Assembly (NCBI GenBank): GCA_046154185.1
Contig: JBJXGE010000064.1
Span: 7,224-71,223, forward strand
Source: JBJXGE01 sp046154185
GTDB lineage: Bacteria > Planctomycetota > UBA8108 > UBA1146 > JAJFFE01
DNA length: 64,000 nucleotides
Direction of reading: 5' to 3'
Part shown: positions 26,478 through 35,148 of the stretch, piece by piece
How positions within the stretch are numbered: the first letter of the stretch is position 1
How the letters are laid out: the number at the start of each line of letters is the position of its first letter
Position numbers and translations under genes: made by a program
Notes under the pieces: model-generated
What the model was told of the DNA's origin: nothing
What the model saw: only the letters and a program-made list of their open reading frames with translations
Databases searched by the model: none

Positions 26478-27545
26478 TTACACCACCATGCTTGATTCGC
26501 CGCGACCTTGAACGACCGCATCGCCGGATTCTTCCAGCCGGCGCACGATCTCGACGACTTGCTGCTGCGCGGCTTCGACGTCGTTGATGCGCACCGGCCC
26601 CATGTACTGGAGTTCCTCGCGGATGAGTTCCGCGGCGCGCTTCGACATGTTCTTGAAGATCTTGCCTTTGAGATCTTCGGAGGCGAGCTTGAGCGCGAGC
26701 GCCAGCACTTTGTTGTCGACCTCTTTGAGGACATTTTGAATGCCCTTGTCGTCCACCATCATGAGGTCCTCGAACACGAACATGAGCTTCTTGATTTCGC
26801 CGGCGAGCTCGGGATTGTCCTCTTCGATGTTCTCGAGGATTTGGCGCTCCGTCGCGCGATCCATGACGTTGAGGATCTCCGATACCGTCTTGACGCCGCC
26901 GACCTCCTGGAGCTCTTCGAACGCGAGAGAAGCGAGATGCTTGCGCAGGCCGGCTTCGACGCGCTTGATCGCCTCTGGACTCGTGTGACCGAGCGTCGCG
27001 ATGCGCTGCACGATGTCGAACTGGCGCTCTTTCGACATGCTCGTCAGCACTTCCGCGGCTTTCGTCGCCTCCATGTAAGACAACACCAAGGCGATAGTCT
27101 GCGGGTGCTCCTCTTGTAGGAAAGTAGCCAGCACCTCGGCTTCGGCGTTCTCAAGAAAATGGAACGGGACAGCTTGGCGCTGCGCGTCGAGCATGCGCAC
27201 GATTTTTTGCGCCTTGGTCTTCGGTAGTGATTGCGTGATCAAGCCGATCGCGTGTTCGTAGCCACCTTCGCGCAGGAGCTTTTGCACCATGGCGACGTCT
27301 TTGAATTCCGCCAAGACGTCGAGCATCTCTTGGCGCCCGACCATGCCGAGGCGCGCGATTTCTTGGGAAATGACCTCCATGTCTTCTTCGGGCAGACTCT
27401 TGAAAACGGTCGTGGAGATCTCACCTTCGAGCGCGACGAGCAAGATCGCCGCTTTGCGCAACCCCTTGAGACGGGTGTTGCTCATGTTCTGCATCTCGGT
27501 TAGCCGTTCGATCGTGCCGTCGTCTATTTCGGCGAGTGCGTTCAC
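26478..27545 (-). CDS. fliG: C-ring switch protein FliG
   Basis: 355 residues from GTG 27545 (GTGA overlap with fliF); ATG codons around residues 17-21 are possible internal starts. The N-terminal domain binds FliF. Middle domain: FLQEEHPQTIALVLSYM. C-terminal torque helix with alternating charges: LKGKIFKNMSKRAAELIREELQ, preceded by the FEDLMMVDDKGIQNVLKEVD segment. FliG transmits stator force and is the rotor end of the switch. Confidence 0.98.
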   Translation of the reverse strand: MNALAEIDDGTIERLTEMQNMSNTRLKGLRKAAILLVALEGEISTTVFKSLPEEDMEVISQEIARLGMVGRQEMLDVLAEFKDVAMVQKLLREGGYEHAIGLITQSLPKTKAQKIVRMLDAQRQAVPFHFLENAEAEVLATFLQEEHPQTIALVLSYMEATKAAEVLTSMSKERQFDIVQRIATLGHTSPEAIKRVEAGLRKHLASLAFEELQEVGGVKTVSEILNVMDRATERQILENIEEDNPELAGEIKKLMFVFEDLMMVDDKGIQNVLKEVDNKVLALALKLASEDLKGKIFKNMSKRAAELIREELQYMGPVRINDVEAAQQQVVEIVRRLEESGDAVVQGRGESSMVV

Positions 27546-29302
27546 GATGGTCTCTTTTCGCGCTTCGGCGCGGCTTCCGGCTTCGAGGTGGAAACACCGG
27601 CCTCGACCGCGACAGGCGCGTTAGCGTTCGCGGATTCGCCCGTGGGCGCCGAGCTTTCCAGTGTTTCGGACATCCAGTTGCGCAGGACCGTCGCCGCGAC
27701 TTCGGGTCGATCGCGCGCGAATTCGGAAACCGCCGAGAGCAATTCGATGTCCTGGCGATCTTGGTCGGAAACTTCCCAGTTGATTTTCACTTCTGGGCGT
27801 GACGGCTGATCCGGCTCGAGTGCGCGTTGGCGTTCGCGTTCGGCGCGCTCCTCTAGAAAACGCTGCAGATCGGCGACTGGATCGGGCAGTTTCTCGAGCT
27901 CGGGCACCGCGGCGGTCGCCGCTTTGTAGAGCACGAAACAGCCGATCAACGCGAGCAAGCCGAGCAGCAGTTCGCGGCCGTGCATCTGCACGAAGCCGAC
28001 AGTCGCGAGCAAGCCAGTGGAGACAGGCTCAGACACGGTTCGCTCCTCACGTGCGTAGACGAAACACTCGGCGGAGACGATCTCGGCTGCCAACGCGCAA
28101 ACACCCGCGAGGAATTTCGTGAGATCTGCCGTGTGCGCGTCGATGTCTGTTTGCGAGATGGGCTTCTCGTCCTTCACGGCCTCTTTGTGGATCTTGATCT
28201 GGTGCTCGACGGCGTCGAGTGCCAACGACAGCCTAAACGTCACTCGCACCTTCGCGCCGGCTGGCGTGTTCTTCTCGATCCTCGATTTTCCAAACTCTGT
28301 TTTGAAGCTCGTTTCCTCCCGCTCGAGCGAGGAGAGGATGGCTGGGCCGGAAACTTTCTCGTCCGCCCGCGTGACATTGCTGCCGACGCCGGGCGAGTCG
28401 ATGCCGGACTTATTCGTGCTCGTTTCTTTGATGACCTCCGACTTAGCGGAAGCCGGTTCCAAAACGGACTCGGTGATGCCATGGGTGCTCGTGATATCGT
28501 GTTCGACATCCACCGAAAGTGTGTAGCTTCCCTCGCCGTAAATTCCGTCCAGGTGTCGCGCGGCGTCTTTGAGATATTTTTGTTCGTCTTCGGCAAGCAA
28601 AGTCGCGTCTATACCAGACTCCTCATTTGCAGTCACTTCACCGTTTTCATCGAACACCGAGACTTTGTCGGGTGGCACACCAAACGTACGCGCGACCGAC
28701 TTGCGCATGCTGTTGCCGAGCTTGCGACTCAGTCGACCCTCCGTCATCACGACATTCACCGACGCACCCGTCGTACGGCGATTCGAAGTGACATACACGG
28801 ACTCCGCCGGCGTATTGAGGTGAACGGTCGCCTTCTTGATTCCACGCATGAGTTCGAGTGAGCGCTCGAGCGACCGGACTCGCGCGTTCTGTATTCTTGC
28901 TTGGTGCGTGGCTGCAGTCTCCGTCAAGCGCTGTTCCTCATGGAGAAAGGCGTAGAAGTCCTCTTCGCCGTCGATGAGATCTTGCTCAATGAACACGGCA
29001 AGACAGCGCTCGACGACAGCGGGATCGACGGCGATCTTCGCGTCCGACTCGAGGATCTCGAACGGAATGCGCTCTTCCGCGAGCACCTTTGCCCTAGCTG
29101 GCGAGTAGCTCAACTTAATCGTCACTCCCCGCGCACCGGAACCGGAACCACCCGTGAAGATCAGCACACCCAATCCGAACACGACCACCACCGCCAAGAC
29201 GCCCAAGCTCATTCGCTGCGACGGAGAAAGTTTTGTCAGCAGCTCCCGTACCGGCTTCTCGAGCTCCAGGTAACGGGCGCGCAGCTTCTCGCCGAATTTC
29301 AT
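27542..29302 (-). CDS. fliF: MS-ring protein FliF
   Basis: 586 residues from ATG 29302. First membrane helix at about 30-50 (LGVLAVVVVFGLGVLIFTGG). Ring-building motifs follow in LMRGIKKATVHLNTP. The beta-collar region has VSVFDENGEV and SYTLSVDVEHDI. Second helix near 445-465 (LLLGLLALIGCFVLYKA), then a C-terminal FliG-binding tail. Typical family length. Nucleates basal-body assembly. Confidence 0.97.
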   Translation of the reverse strand: MKFGEKLRARYLELEKPVRELLTKLSPSQRMSLGVLAVVVVFGLGVLIFTGGSGSGARGVTIKLSYSPARAKVLAEERIPFEILESDAKIAVDPAVVERCLAVFIEQDLIDGEEDFYAFLHEEQRLTETAATHQARIQNARVRSLERSLELMRGIKKATVHLNTPAESVYVTSNRRTTGASVNVVMTEGRLSRKLGNSMRKSVARTFGVPPDKVSVFDENGEVTANEESGIDATLLAEDEQKYLKDAARHLDGIYGEGSYTLSVDVEHDITSTHGITESVLEPASAKSEVIKETSTNKSGIDSPGVGSNVTRADEKVSGPAILSSLEREETSFKTEFGKSRIEKNTPAGAKVRVTFRLSLALDAVEHQIKIHKEAVKDEKPISQTDIDAHTADLTKFLAGVCALAAEIVSAECFVYAREERTVSEPVSTGLLATVGFVQMHGRELLLGLLALIGCFVLYKAATAAVPELEKLPDPVADLQRFLEERAERERQRALEPDQPSRPEVKINWEVSDQDRQDIELLSAVSEFARDRPEVAATVLRNWMSETLESSAPTGESANANAPVAVEAGVSTSKPEAAPKREKRPS

Positions 29303-29378
29303 GCCGGCCCTTCCATGCGATTCTCGAACTACCTCGCGCGATCCTGCTTGAGGCCGCCGCTAACGCGCGGCGAATTTC

Positions 29379-29696
29379 CTAAACTCGCAGACGATTGATT
29401 TCTTCGTATGCCGTCACCAGCTTGTTGCGAATCTGCATGAGCGCGCGAAAGGCCAAGTCGGCTTTTTCCACCGCGGTCATGACTTCGGTCACACTGTCTC
29501 GCTTGCCCGTGCTTAAGTCTTGGATCGCCACTTCGGCGTCCTTCTGCAGTTGATTGACCTCTTTCAGGCCGTTTTTCAGCAACTCGGCGAAACTTGGCCC
29601 CTCGCCCGGTTCACTCGACTTGCGCGACTCGCGCGCCGTGGTCGGCGCGATCCCCGTCAGAGATCGCGTCGGATCGAGAGGAAGTTGTCCGCTCAT
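29379..29696 (-). CDS. fliE: Rod adaptor protein FliE
   Basis: 105 residues from ATG 29696. C-terminal two-thirds match FliE: FAELLKNGLKEVNQLQKDAEVAIQDLSTG, then EVMTAVEKADLAFRALMQIRNKLVTAYEEI. Links the MS-ring to the proximal rod. Located between flgC and fliF as usual. Confidence 0.95.
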   Translation of the reverse strand: MSGQLPLDPTRSLTGIAPTTARESRKSSEPGEGPSFAELLKNGLKEVNQLQKDAEVAIQDLSTGKRDSVTEVMTAVEKADLAFRALMQIRNKLVTAYEEINRLRV

Positions 29697-29728
29697 GACT
29701 TAGCCTGTTCGTCGCAGAGTTCGCTCAA

Positions 29729-30127
29729 TCAACCGATGATCCGTAATGCGCTCGCACTCATGCTCTTCGTCGCATCCATCGCCGTGACGTTCGCTTCGTA
29801 GGCGCGGCTCGCCATCAACATGTCGACCATCTCCTGCACGACGTTGACGTTTGGATAGCGCACGCGGCCTTCACTGTCAGCGTCGGGGTGACCGGGCTCG
29901 TGGCGGATTTGAAACGGCGAAAGATCCGCAACGACATCTTTGACGCGCACACCGACCGCGCCGCCGTGCGGCTCCGCCATGAACAACGGTCGCTGGCGGC
30001 GGTACGGATTGGGATTCCCAGCGGCATCGCGCGTGGTCTCGGCATTCGCGATGTTCTCGGCGATGGTGTTCATCCAAATTCGCCGCGCCTCGAGTCCGGT
30101 GGCGCTGATTTCAAGCGAGCTGAGCAT
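29729..30127 (-). CDS. flgC: Proximal rod protein FlgC
   Basis: 132 residues from ATG 30127. N-terminus SLEISATGLEARRIWMNTIAENIANAETT and C-terminus YPNVNVVQEMVDMLMASRAYEANVTAMDATKSM are the rod-protein coiled-coil halves. Short, as usual for FlgC. Starts 10 bases after the flgB stop. Confidence 0.97.
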   Translation of the reverse strand: MLSSLEISATGLEARRIWMNTIAENIANAETTRDAAGNPNPYRRQRPLFMAEPHGGAVGVRVKDVVADLSPFQIRHEPGHPDADSEGRVRYPNVNVVQEMVDMLMASRAYEANVTAMDATKSMSASALRIIG

Positions 30128-30137
30128 CGTGTTTCAC

Positions 30138-30596
30138 CTATCCGGCCAAGTCGGGTTTCTCACCGATGACAGCGCGCAACTGCCCGTAGGCCTTGCGCAA
30201 CAGAGCCGCCATGCGCGAGTACGTGCCGGCGTTCATCGCCAACACAGCCATCTCGCGCTCGGGCGAAATGCTGTTCTCGTCATGACGGACAGGGCCCTCG
30301 TACGCGAGTCGCGGCCGATACGACGTGGTGAGCGCCGCTTGACGCGTGCTCACACGCCGATGCGCGCCGGCGGCGAATTCGGTAGCCGTCAGTTCACTAT
30401 CGCGCCCGTCTCGCAATGCGGTCTTGAGGTCGCGCTGGAAGCGCGACACATCGAGATCCAGCCGGCGATAACCCGGCGTGTCGACATTCGCAATGTTCGA
30501 CAAAATGAGTCGGTGGCGCGCCTCCGTGAAGCGCAGCGTCGCTTCCATCGCGGGCATGGCCCCGTGCGCTAGGAACTCGCCGAACACTCCGCTCAT
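30138..30596 (-). CDS. flgB: Proximal rod protein FlgB
   Basis: 152 residues from ATG 30596, first gene of the long flagellar operon. LRFTEARHRLILSNIANVDTPGYR is the hallmark N-terminal segment; the C-terminal MNAGTYSRMAALLRKAYGQL is the partner helix. A sigma-54 promoter lies about 90 bases upstream. Confidence 0.97.
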   Translation of the reverse strand: MSGVFGEFLAHGAMPAMEATLRFTEARHRLILSNIANVDTPGYRRLDLDVSRFQRDLKTALRDGRDSELTATEFAAGAHRRVSTRQAALTTSYRPRLAYEGPVRHDENSISPEREMAVLAMNAGTYSRMAALLRKAYGQLRAVIGEKPDLAG

Positions 30597-30686
30597 TAGC
30601 GACCTCAGTTCTGTCAGTTCTCAGCCCATTCACTCGGCGTCAGGACGCATCGCGTCCGCGGCCCATCCGCTCCGCGCGCCTCGCAA

Positions 30687-30702
30687 AGCATCGCGAGTGC
30701 CA
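30687..30702 (-). promoter_or_regulatory. Sigma-54 (-24/-12) promoter of the flgB flagellar operon
   Basis: On the minus strand TGGCACTCGCGATGCT runs from 30702 to 30687: GG at -24 (30701-30700), then exactly 10 bases, then GC at -12 (30689-30688). It matches the consensus TGGCACG-N4-TTGC except for two bases. Transcription would start near 30676, leaving an 80-base leader before flgB. It sits between flgB and the gene for a sigma-54 activator, which supports the assignment. The remaining 30597-30802 gap shows only weak stem-loops downstream of flrC. Confidence 0.65.
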
Positions 30703-30802
30703 GCTCGCGGCGGCCTTCGGTCGGCCCCGCGGGCAAGCTCGGCGCGGCAAGATCAGCCGCTAGCGGCAAGCTCCGCAGTCGTCGACTGCGATGGTTGCGC
30801 GG

Positions 30803-32173
30803 CTAGTTGTTCACCAATTCGCGACCCACCGTGTACAAGTCCCACTTCTTGATTTTGTCGCGCAGCGTGCGCACACCGATGCCCAAACTCGCGGCGGTCT
30901 TTTTTTGGTGACCGCCGTACTGGCGCAGCGTGTCTTCAATCATCACTTTTTCGATTTGTTCGAGCGCCATGCCGCGAAACACCGCCGCGTCGACCCGCTG
31001 CTCCTGAATTGCGACGTGTTGCATACCGTCAATCTCGATGTTGCCGCCGGGCGAAAGCAGCACCGCCCGCTCGACGAGATTCTCGAGCTCGCGCACATTG
31101 CCGGGCCAGTGATAGGCGAGCAGCAACTTGCGCGCGAGTTCACTGAACGGACGTGGACTCTTCCCGGCGCGCTTTTCGGCGCGCGTCCGGAAAACATCAG
31201 CAAGCGCGAGGATGTCATCTTTGCGCTCGCGCAACGGCGGTAGCTCAATCGGCAGCACGTTCAATCGATAGTACAAGTCTTCGCGAAAGCGGCCGCACCG
31301 CACTTCGTCTTCGAGTCGACGATTCGTCGTGGCGAGCACATGGACGTCGACGCGTTGCGTCTTGCCGGAACCCACGCGCTCGAACGAACTCTCCTGCAAT
31401 ACGCGCAGTAGTTTCGATTGGAGGCCGAGGTCGATTTCCGACACTTCGTCGAGCAATAGAGTGCCACCGTCGGCGAGCTCAAAGCGGCCGATGCGTTGCC
31501 GATCCGCGCCGGTGAAGGCGCCTTTCTCATGCCCGAAGAGTTCGCTTTCGAGGAGGCCCGCTGACAGCGCCGCGCAATTCACGCACAGAAATGGACGCTC
31601 GGCGCGGCGGCTCGAATAGTGAATCGCGCGCGCGACAAGTTCTTTGCCAGTACCGGTTTCGCCTCGGATCAGCACCGTCGCATTGGAATCCGCGATGGCC
31701 GCGATGCGTTGCCGCACATGCGCGAGCGCGGGGCTGTCGCCGAGCAGCGGGCGATGTTCCAAGTGACGACGCTGCTCGCCGCGCAACGCCTCGTTCTCGC
31801 CAACGAGCCGCCGATGTTGCAGCACGCGCTCGACAATGATGCGCAGCTCGGCAACGCCGAACGGCTTGAGCAAGTAGTCGCTCGCGCCCTTCTTCATGGC
31901 TTCGACCGCCGTCTGTACGGTGCCATGCGCCGTGATCACGATCACGGGCAGGCGCGAGTCGTGCTCGCGCGCGCGCTCGAGGAATTCGATTCCGCCCATC
32001 GTCGGCATCTTGAGATCGGTGATAGCGAGATCGAATTGCTGGTTTTGCAACGCCTCGAGCGCCGGCGCGGCGGCGGCATGGGCCTCGCCCTCGTAGCCGC
32101 CTTCCTTGAGCGCGTCGACGAGGGAAGTGCGCATGAACTTGTCATCGTCGACGACGAGGATTCTAGGTCTCAT
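30803..32173 (-). CDS. flrC: Sigma-54-dependent response regulator, flagellar activator FlrC/FleR-like
   Basis: 456 residues from ATG 32173, overlapping the kinase stop as ATGA. Receiver domain (1-120) with acidic DDD and phospho-acceptor Asp in LAITDLKMP (about 53) and Lys in DYLLKPFG. AAA+ domain with Walker A GETGTGKE and sigma-54 contact loop GAFTGA, Walker B GGTLLLDEVSEI. The C-terminal Fis-type HTH is in GGHQKKTAASLGIGVRTLRDKI. It should hydrolyse ATP to open sigma-54 holoenzyme at middle flagellar promoters such as the one before flgB. Confidence 0.9.
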   Translation of the reverse strand: MRPRILVVDDDKFMRTSLVDALKEGGYEGEAHAAAAPALEALQNQQFDLAITDLKMPTMGGIEFLERAREHDSRLPVIVITAHGTVQTAVEAMKKGASDYLLKPFGVAELRIIVERVLQHRRLVGENEALRGEQRRHLEHRPLLGDSPALAHVRQRIAAIADSNATVLIRGETGTGKELVARAIHYSSRRAERPFLCVNCAALSAGLLESELFGHEKGAFTGADRQRIGRFELADGGTLLLDEVSEIDLGLQSKLLRVLQESSFERVGSGKTQRVDVHVLATTNRRLEDEVRCGRFREDLYYRLNVLPIELPPLRERKDDILALADVFRTRAEKRAGKSPRPFSELARKLLLAYHWPGNVRELENLVERAVLLSPGGNIEIDGMQHVAIQEQRVDAAVFRGMALEQIEKVMIEDTLRQYGGHQKKTAASLGIGVRTLRDKIKKWDLYTVGRELVNN

Positions 32174-33093
32174 GACCGGAGCTCCTTCTCAAGATCGTGA
32201 ACCGGCAAAGTGACCCGGAACAGCGCCCCCTTGAGGCGGGTCGCCTTCCCCCACGGTTTTCGTACGACGGCGATTTCGCCGTCATGGGCTTCAACTCGGC
32301 TGTGCACGATGGCGAGACCGAGGCCAGTGCCACCGTCGCGCAGCGAATGAAAAGGATGAAAAACGCGCTCTTCTTCGCCGGTCGGAATACCGGGTCCCTC
32401 GTCGGCGATCTCTAACCAATGCTTACGCCCGCGCCGCCCCCACCCCACGGCGAGCCGACCGGGCGCCGGCGCCATCGCTTCCTCGGCATTCGTAAGCAGA
32501 TTGACGAGTACTTGCGTGAAAGCGTGGCGATCGACGAGCAGTTCGGTCTCAGCGTCGCCTTCCCTGACGAGTCGGGCATCAACGGCGCTCGGCTCGGAGA
32601 ATGCCATGTGCAGGGCTTCGTCGATGAGCTCGTTGACGCGCACAGGGCACTTCGCGAGACGCTCGCAACGAGTGAAACTCAAGAGTTCGCCGACGATGTG
32701 ATCGAGATGTTGGATAGCGCGCCGGATTCGATCGAGCCGCTCGTGTTGTTGCGCGTCGGGAATATCGGCGAGCAGCGCGTCGACGGTGAGCCGCATCCCG
32801 CCGAGTGGGTTGCGAAACTCGTGCGCGACGCCAGCGGCGACACGACCGAGCGCTTCGAGTCGCTTCTTGCGCTCGAGGCGACGGTTCTTCGCTGCCAACT
32901 CCGATTGCATGGTGGCAACTTGCTCGAGCAAGTTGTCGTGCGCGGACACCAAGTCAGCCGTGAGGCGCGAGTATTCCTCGAAGAGCCGCGGCAAATTGTC
33001 GACGTCGCCGCCGCCGGGCGTTACCGCCAGGAGGTGACGACGATCCTGCTCCGACGTACCGGGCATCACGACCGGTACTTGCGTCGTTGTCAC
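32170..33093 (-). CDS. flrB: Soluble sensor histidine kinase, FlrB/FleS-like
   Basis: 307 residues from GTG 33093, chosen because AGAGGGG lies just upstream; a GTG at 33117 adds 8 residues. No membrane segment. A coiled coil (about 50-90) leads to the H box GRVAAGVAHEFRNPLGGMRL, then N box LVNLLTNAEEAM, G1 DEGPGIP and G2 GGTGLGLAIV. Cytosolic kinases of this type report on export-apparatus assembly and phosphorylate FlrC/FleR. Coupled to flrC. Confidence 0.88.
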   Translation of the reverse strand: MTTTQVPVVMPGTSEQDRRHLLAVTPGGGDVDNLPRLFEEYSRLTADLVSAHDNLLEQVATMQSELAAKNRRLERKKRLEALGRVAAGVAHEFRNPLGGMRLTVDALLADIPDAQQHERLDRIRRAIQHLDHIVGELLSFTRCERLAKCPVRVNELIDEALHMAFSEPSAVDARLVREGDAETELLVDRHAFTQVLVNLLTNAEEAMAPAPGRLAVGWGRRGRKHWLEIADEGPGIPTGEEERVFHPFHSLRDGGTGLGLAIVHSRVEAHDGEIAVVRKPWGKATRLKGALFRVTLPVHDLEKELRS

Positions 33094-33196
33094 AACGCCC
33101 CTCTTTTCCCAACCCACTGATAGAGACCGCGACAGGCGCTCGCTTCGTTCTCACAATTCGGTCGCAACGCGGATGCTGCCGATACGGGCACGCGGC

Positions 33197-33225
33197 CTTA
33201 TATCTTGTGATTTATAAAGTGTAAA
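33197..33225 (-). promoter_or_regulatory. Sigma-70-type promoter of the flrB-flrC operon
   Basis: On the minus strand the -35 box TTTACA (33225-33220) and -10 box TATAAG (33202-33197) are separated by exactly 17 bases within the most AT-rich stretch of the region. Predicted start near 33190, about 95 bases before the kinase start. A short palindrome GCACTTTGTGC (33236-33226) abuts the -35 box and could be an operator. Upstream 33257-33442 holds no convincing gene. Confidence 0.6.
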
Positions 33226-33239
33226 GCACAAAGTGCGTG

Positions 33240-33256
33240 GGCGAAGGGGCTTCGCC
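33240..33256 (-). terminator. Hairpin between fliN2 and the flrB promoter
   Basis: Perfect 7-bp stem GGCGAAG/CTTCGCC with a GGG loop (33240-33256). Lies 187 bases past the fliN2 stop and immediately upstream of the flrB promoter, so it may end the fliN2 transcript and insulate the promoter. There is no T-tract. Confidence 0.4.
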
Positions 33257-33442
33257 TTGAACGCGATCGATCGAAGTGCGGAGCGGGAGATCTTCGACGG
33301 CGGTGTCGCGAGATCTGTGGGCCGAGCACGATGGACAGGGCGGCCGGTCCGAGCGGCACTGCCAGCGTCGCGAGGCCGGTGGATCTCGACGAGAAACGAA
33401 GCGGCAACAGAAGTTGCAGCGTGCCGGACGCTCCGCGCAACG

Positions 33443-33751
33443 TCAGACGCCGACGGCGCGAACGACTTGTTCCTGGGAGTAGTTGCGCAGGTGAAGTCCG
33501 AAGTGGTCGCCGACTTTGATCGTTTTACCTGAGCCGACGACCACGTTATTGACGAGAAACGTGATCGGATCCGAATTGTGCTTGCTGAAGACGATCACGC
33601 TATCGATGTCGAGCGCAAGCACTTGGCCGAGCATGAGTTCCTTCTGCGCCAGGATTGCGATCACCGAGAGCGGCACATCCAACACCGCCCGCAGGTTCGG
33701 ATACTTGCCGAGTAGCTCGTCGAGACTCAGCGCAGTCGGGGGAGCGATCAT
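33443..33751 (-). CDS. Second, short FliN/SpoA-domain protein
   Basis: 102 residues from ATG 33751 with GAGGAG 5 bases upstream. Nearly the whole length is a SpoA (FliM/N C-terminal) domain: LLGKYPNLRAVLDVPLSVIAILAQKELMLGQVL, then SDPITFLVNNVVVGSGKTI and the closing HLRNYSQEQVVRAV. It differs from the operon FliN in lacking an N-terminal extension. Could be a second C-ring component, a partner replacing part of FliM, or an export docking factor. It stands alone with its own leader. Confidence 0.85.
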   Translation of the reverse strand: MIAPPTALSLDELLGKYPNLRAVLDVPLSVIAILAQKELMLGQVLALDIDSVIVFSKHNSDPITFLVNNVVVGSGKTIKVGDHFGLHLRNYSQEQVVRAVGV

Positions 33752-33835
33752 CGCGACTCCTCAGAGATCGACGCGTCGGACACCGGTGGGCTCGCCGCCG
33801 GCACGTGTCCCGAGCGCCCCGCATCGTTAGCTCCG

Positions 33836-33843
33836 TTATCGGC
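33836..33843 (-). promoter_or_regulatory. Possible sigma-28 (FliA) -10 element for the second fliN
   Basis: The minus strand reads GCCGATAA at 33843-33836, an exact match to the FliA -10 consensus, 85 bases upstream of the second fliN start. The expected TAAA -35 box, 15 bases away, reads TCAG, a poor match, so this is only suggestive. Confidence 0.3.
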
Positions 33844-34014
33844 TCGGATGGGCGCCACCTGAGGTGCGAGTTCGGCACGTGCGCTTGCTCGACTTACCCC
33901 GGCAAAACGCGACGCCCAACGCCGGCGCTGATTATGCGAATCGAACAGGCAATTCCTGCCGGTACGCCGGGTCGCGACTGCGCCCGCTCCGCATGCAGGG
34001 ACCGAACGATCGAC

Positions 34015-34407
34015 TCACCCAGCTCCCTCGCGAGCGCAAAGCCGAGACGGGCGGTCACGCTTCATGTGAAGACCGACCACCAGAAACCGCCGATCGGTCC
34101 AAACGCGTGTCCACTTGTCCACGTCACCGAAACCCGGGCAGCGTGACCGCGATCGCTTGCAAGCGTCAACGGTGCCATCGCAATCGGGGCGCGAGCGCGG
34201 CGTGACTTGCACTCCAATTGTGCAGTCCCCCGTCACCTCGACGTGCGCATTGGCAAACAGCCGAAATCCGTCGCTGGATGAGCGAGCGAAAGAGTGGATG
34301 CAATGCGTAGCGCACGAGCCCAGCCGAGCAGCAAACCGTGCGACCGCGAAGACTCGAATGACGCGCGCCGGACCATCGTCGATATGCGTACTTACCCACA
34401 CACTCAT
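34015..34407 (-). CDS. Possible small protein of unknown function
   Basis: 130 residues from ATG 34407, with GGAG at 8-base spacing. Sequence is globular in composition, not the Arg/Ser-only pattern of chance frames: it has six Cys-containing positions and segments such as AHVEVTGDCTIGVQV and DKWTRVWTDRRFLVVGLHM. No family is recognised. A longer frame extending to 35370 is only antisense to real genes. It could still be spurious. Confidence 0.35.
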   Translation of the reverse strand: MSVWVSTHIDDGPARVIRVFAVARFAARLGSCATHCIHSFARSSSDGFRLFANAHVEVTGDCTIGVQVTPRSRPDCDGTVDACKRSRSRCPGFGDVDKWTRVWTDRRFLVVGLHMKRDRPSRLCAREGAG

Positions 34408-34552
34408 GGCGTTTTCTCCAACACCGCCAATAACGTGTTCGGGCGAGCGCGCGCAGCGTAGCCGCCGCGTGGCGGGCGTCCCATCATTCCTTGCGAGTTC
34501 GCGGCCAGGTATAGTGGCCGGCACGACGCTCAACAAACGGAACCGATCGCGA

Positions 34553-35101
34553 ATGCCGACTCGTACGTGGATGCTCATCATCATCGTGGCGCTGGTTGTG
34601 GCCGTGGGTTGGTTCAGTGGCTCGCGCAATGCGTACTTCGAGCGCTCGTTGAACCAGCACGAAAGTCGCATCGCGAGCACCGAGACATCGGTCGGGACCC
34701 TCAAGGTCTCGCTCGAGGAAACGGAACGTGAACTACGGCTGCATCGGGATCGCATCACGGAACTCGAAGTGACCGTCCGCCGCGAGCGCGAACTGAACGC
34801 CGCGCAGCAGACGGCGCTTGGGCAGGCGGCGGAGTCGCTTGCGCAACTGCGCATCAACGCGGAACTGCAAGCGAGCCAGCAGGCGGAACTCAAGAACGCA
34901 CTCGCGGCGCTCGAGCCGCGACTTGCGCGCCACGAGCAACTCGAGGCGCGCCTCCGCGAACTGGAAAGCGCGCGCTCGGCGGACTCGAAGGAAATGCAGC
35001 GACTGGTCGGCGTCATCGCCGAACTCCGCGCGGACCGCGATGACGACCGGGCCCGTTTGCGACGCATAGAGGAAGCGCTCGGCATTGTGCCGGCGCCTTG
35101 A
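34553..35101 (+). CDS. Membrane-anchored coiled-coil protein
   Basis: 182 residues from ATG 34553. A single N-terminal membrane helix (MLIIIVALVVAVGWFSG, residues 7-23) is followed by an almost unbroken coiled coil rich in Glu, Arg, Ala, Leu, Gln (about 30-175). The frame is open further upstream, but that part is unlike protein and overlaps a possible minus-strand gene. No specific family. Might be a cell-envelope spacer or partner of the small protein downstream. Confidence 0.65.
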   Translation: MPTRTWMLIIIVALVVAVGWFSGSRNAYFERSLNQHESRIASTETSVGTLKVSLEETERELRLHRDRITELEVTVRRERELNAAQQTALGQAAESLAQLRINAELQASQQAELKNALAALEPRLARHEQLEARLRELESARSADSKEMQRLVGVIAELRADRDDDRARLRRIEEALGIVPAP

Positions 35102-35148
35102 CATCGAAACGCGCCGCCGAGCGGTCGCGATGTAGAGAATAGGACAGC

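Larger units (their letters stand above)
33752..34552. other. Gene-poor stretch between fliN2 and the coiled-coil protein gene
   Basis: Eight hundred bases without any gene of recognised family. It contains the leader of the second fliN (with a GCCGATAA box), possibly one small minus-strand gene (34015-34407), and the upstream region of the plus-strand gene at 34553. Longer frames across it are Arg/Ser-rich and look like chance readings. No repeats or tRNA were seen. Confidence 0.5.

Noticed and set aside
33198..33440. 80-residue minus-strand frame after fliN2
   Set aside because: Covers the flrB promoter and the 33240-33256 hairpin, has no motif and poor composition.
33655..34146. 163-residue plus-strand frame
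   Set aside because: Overlaps fliN2 antisense and is Arg/Ser-rich without a family.
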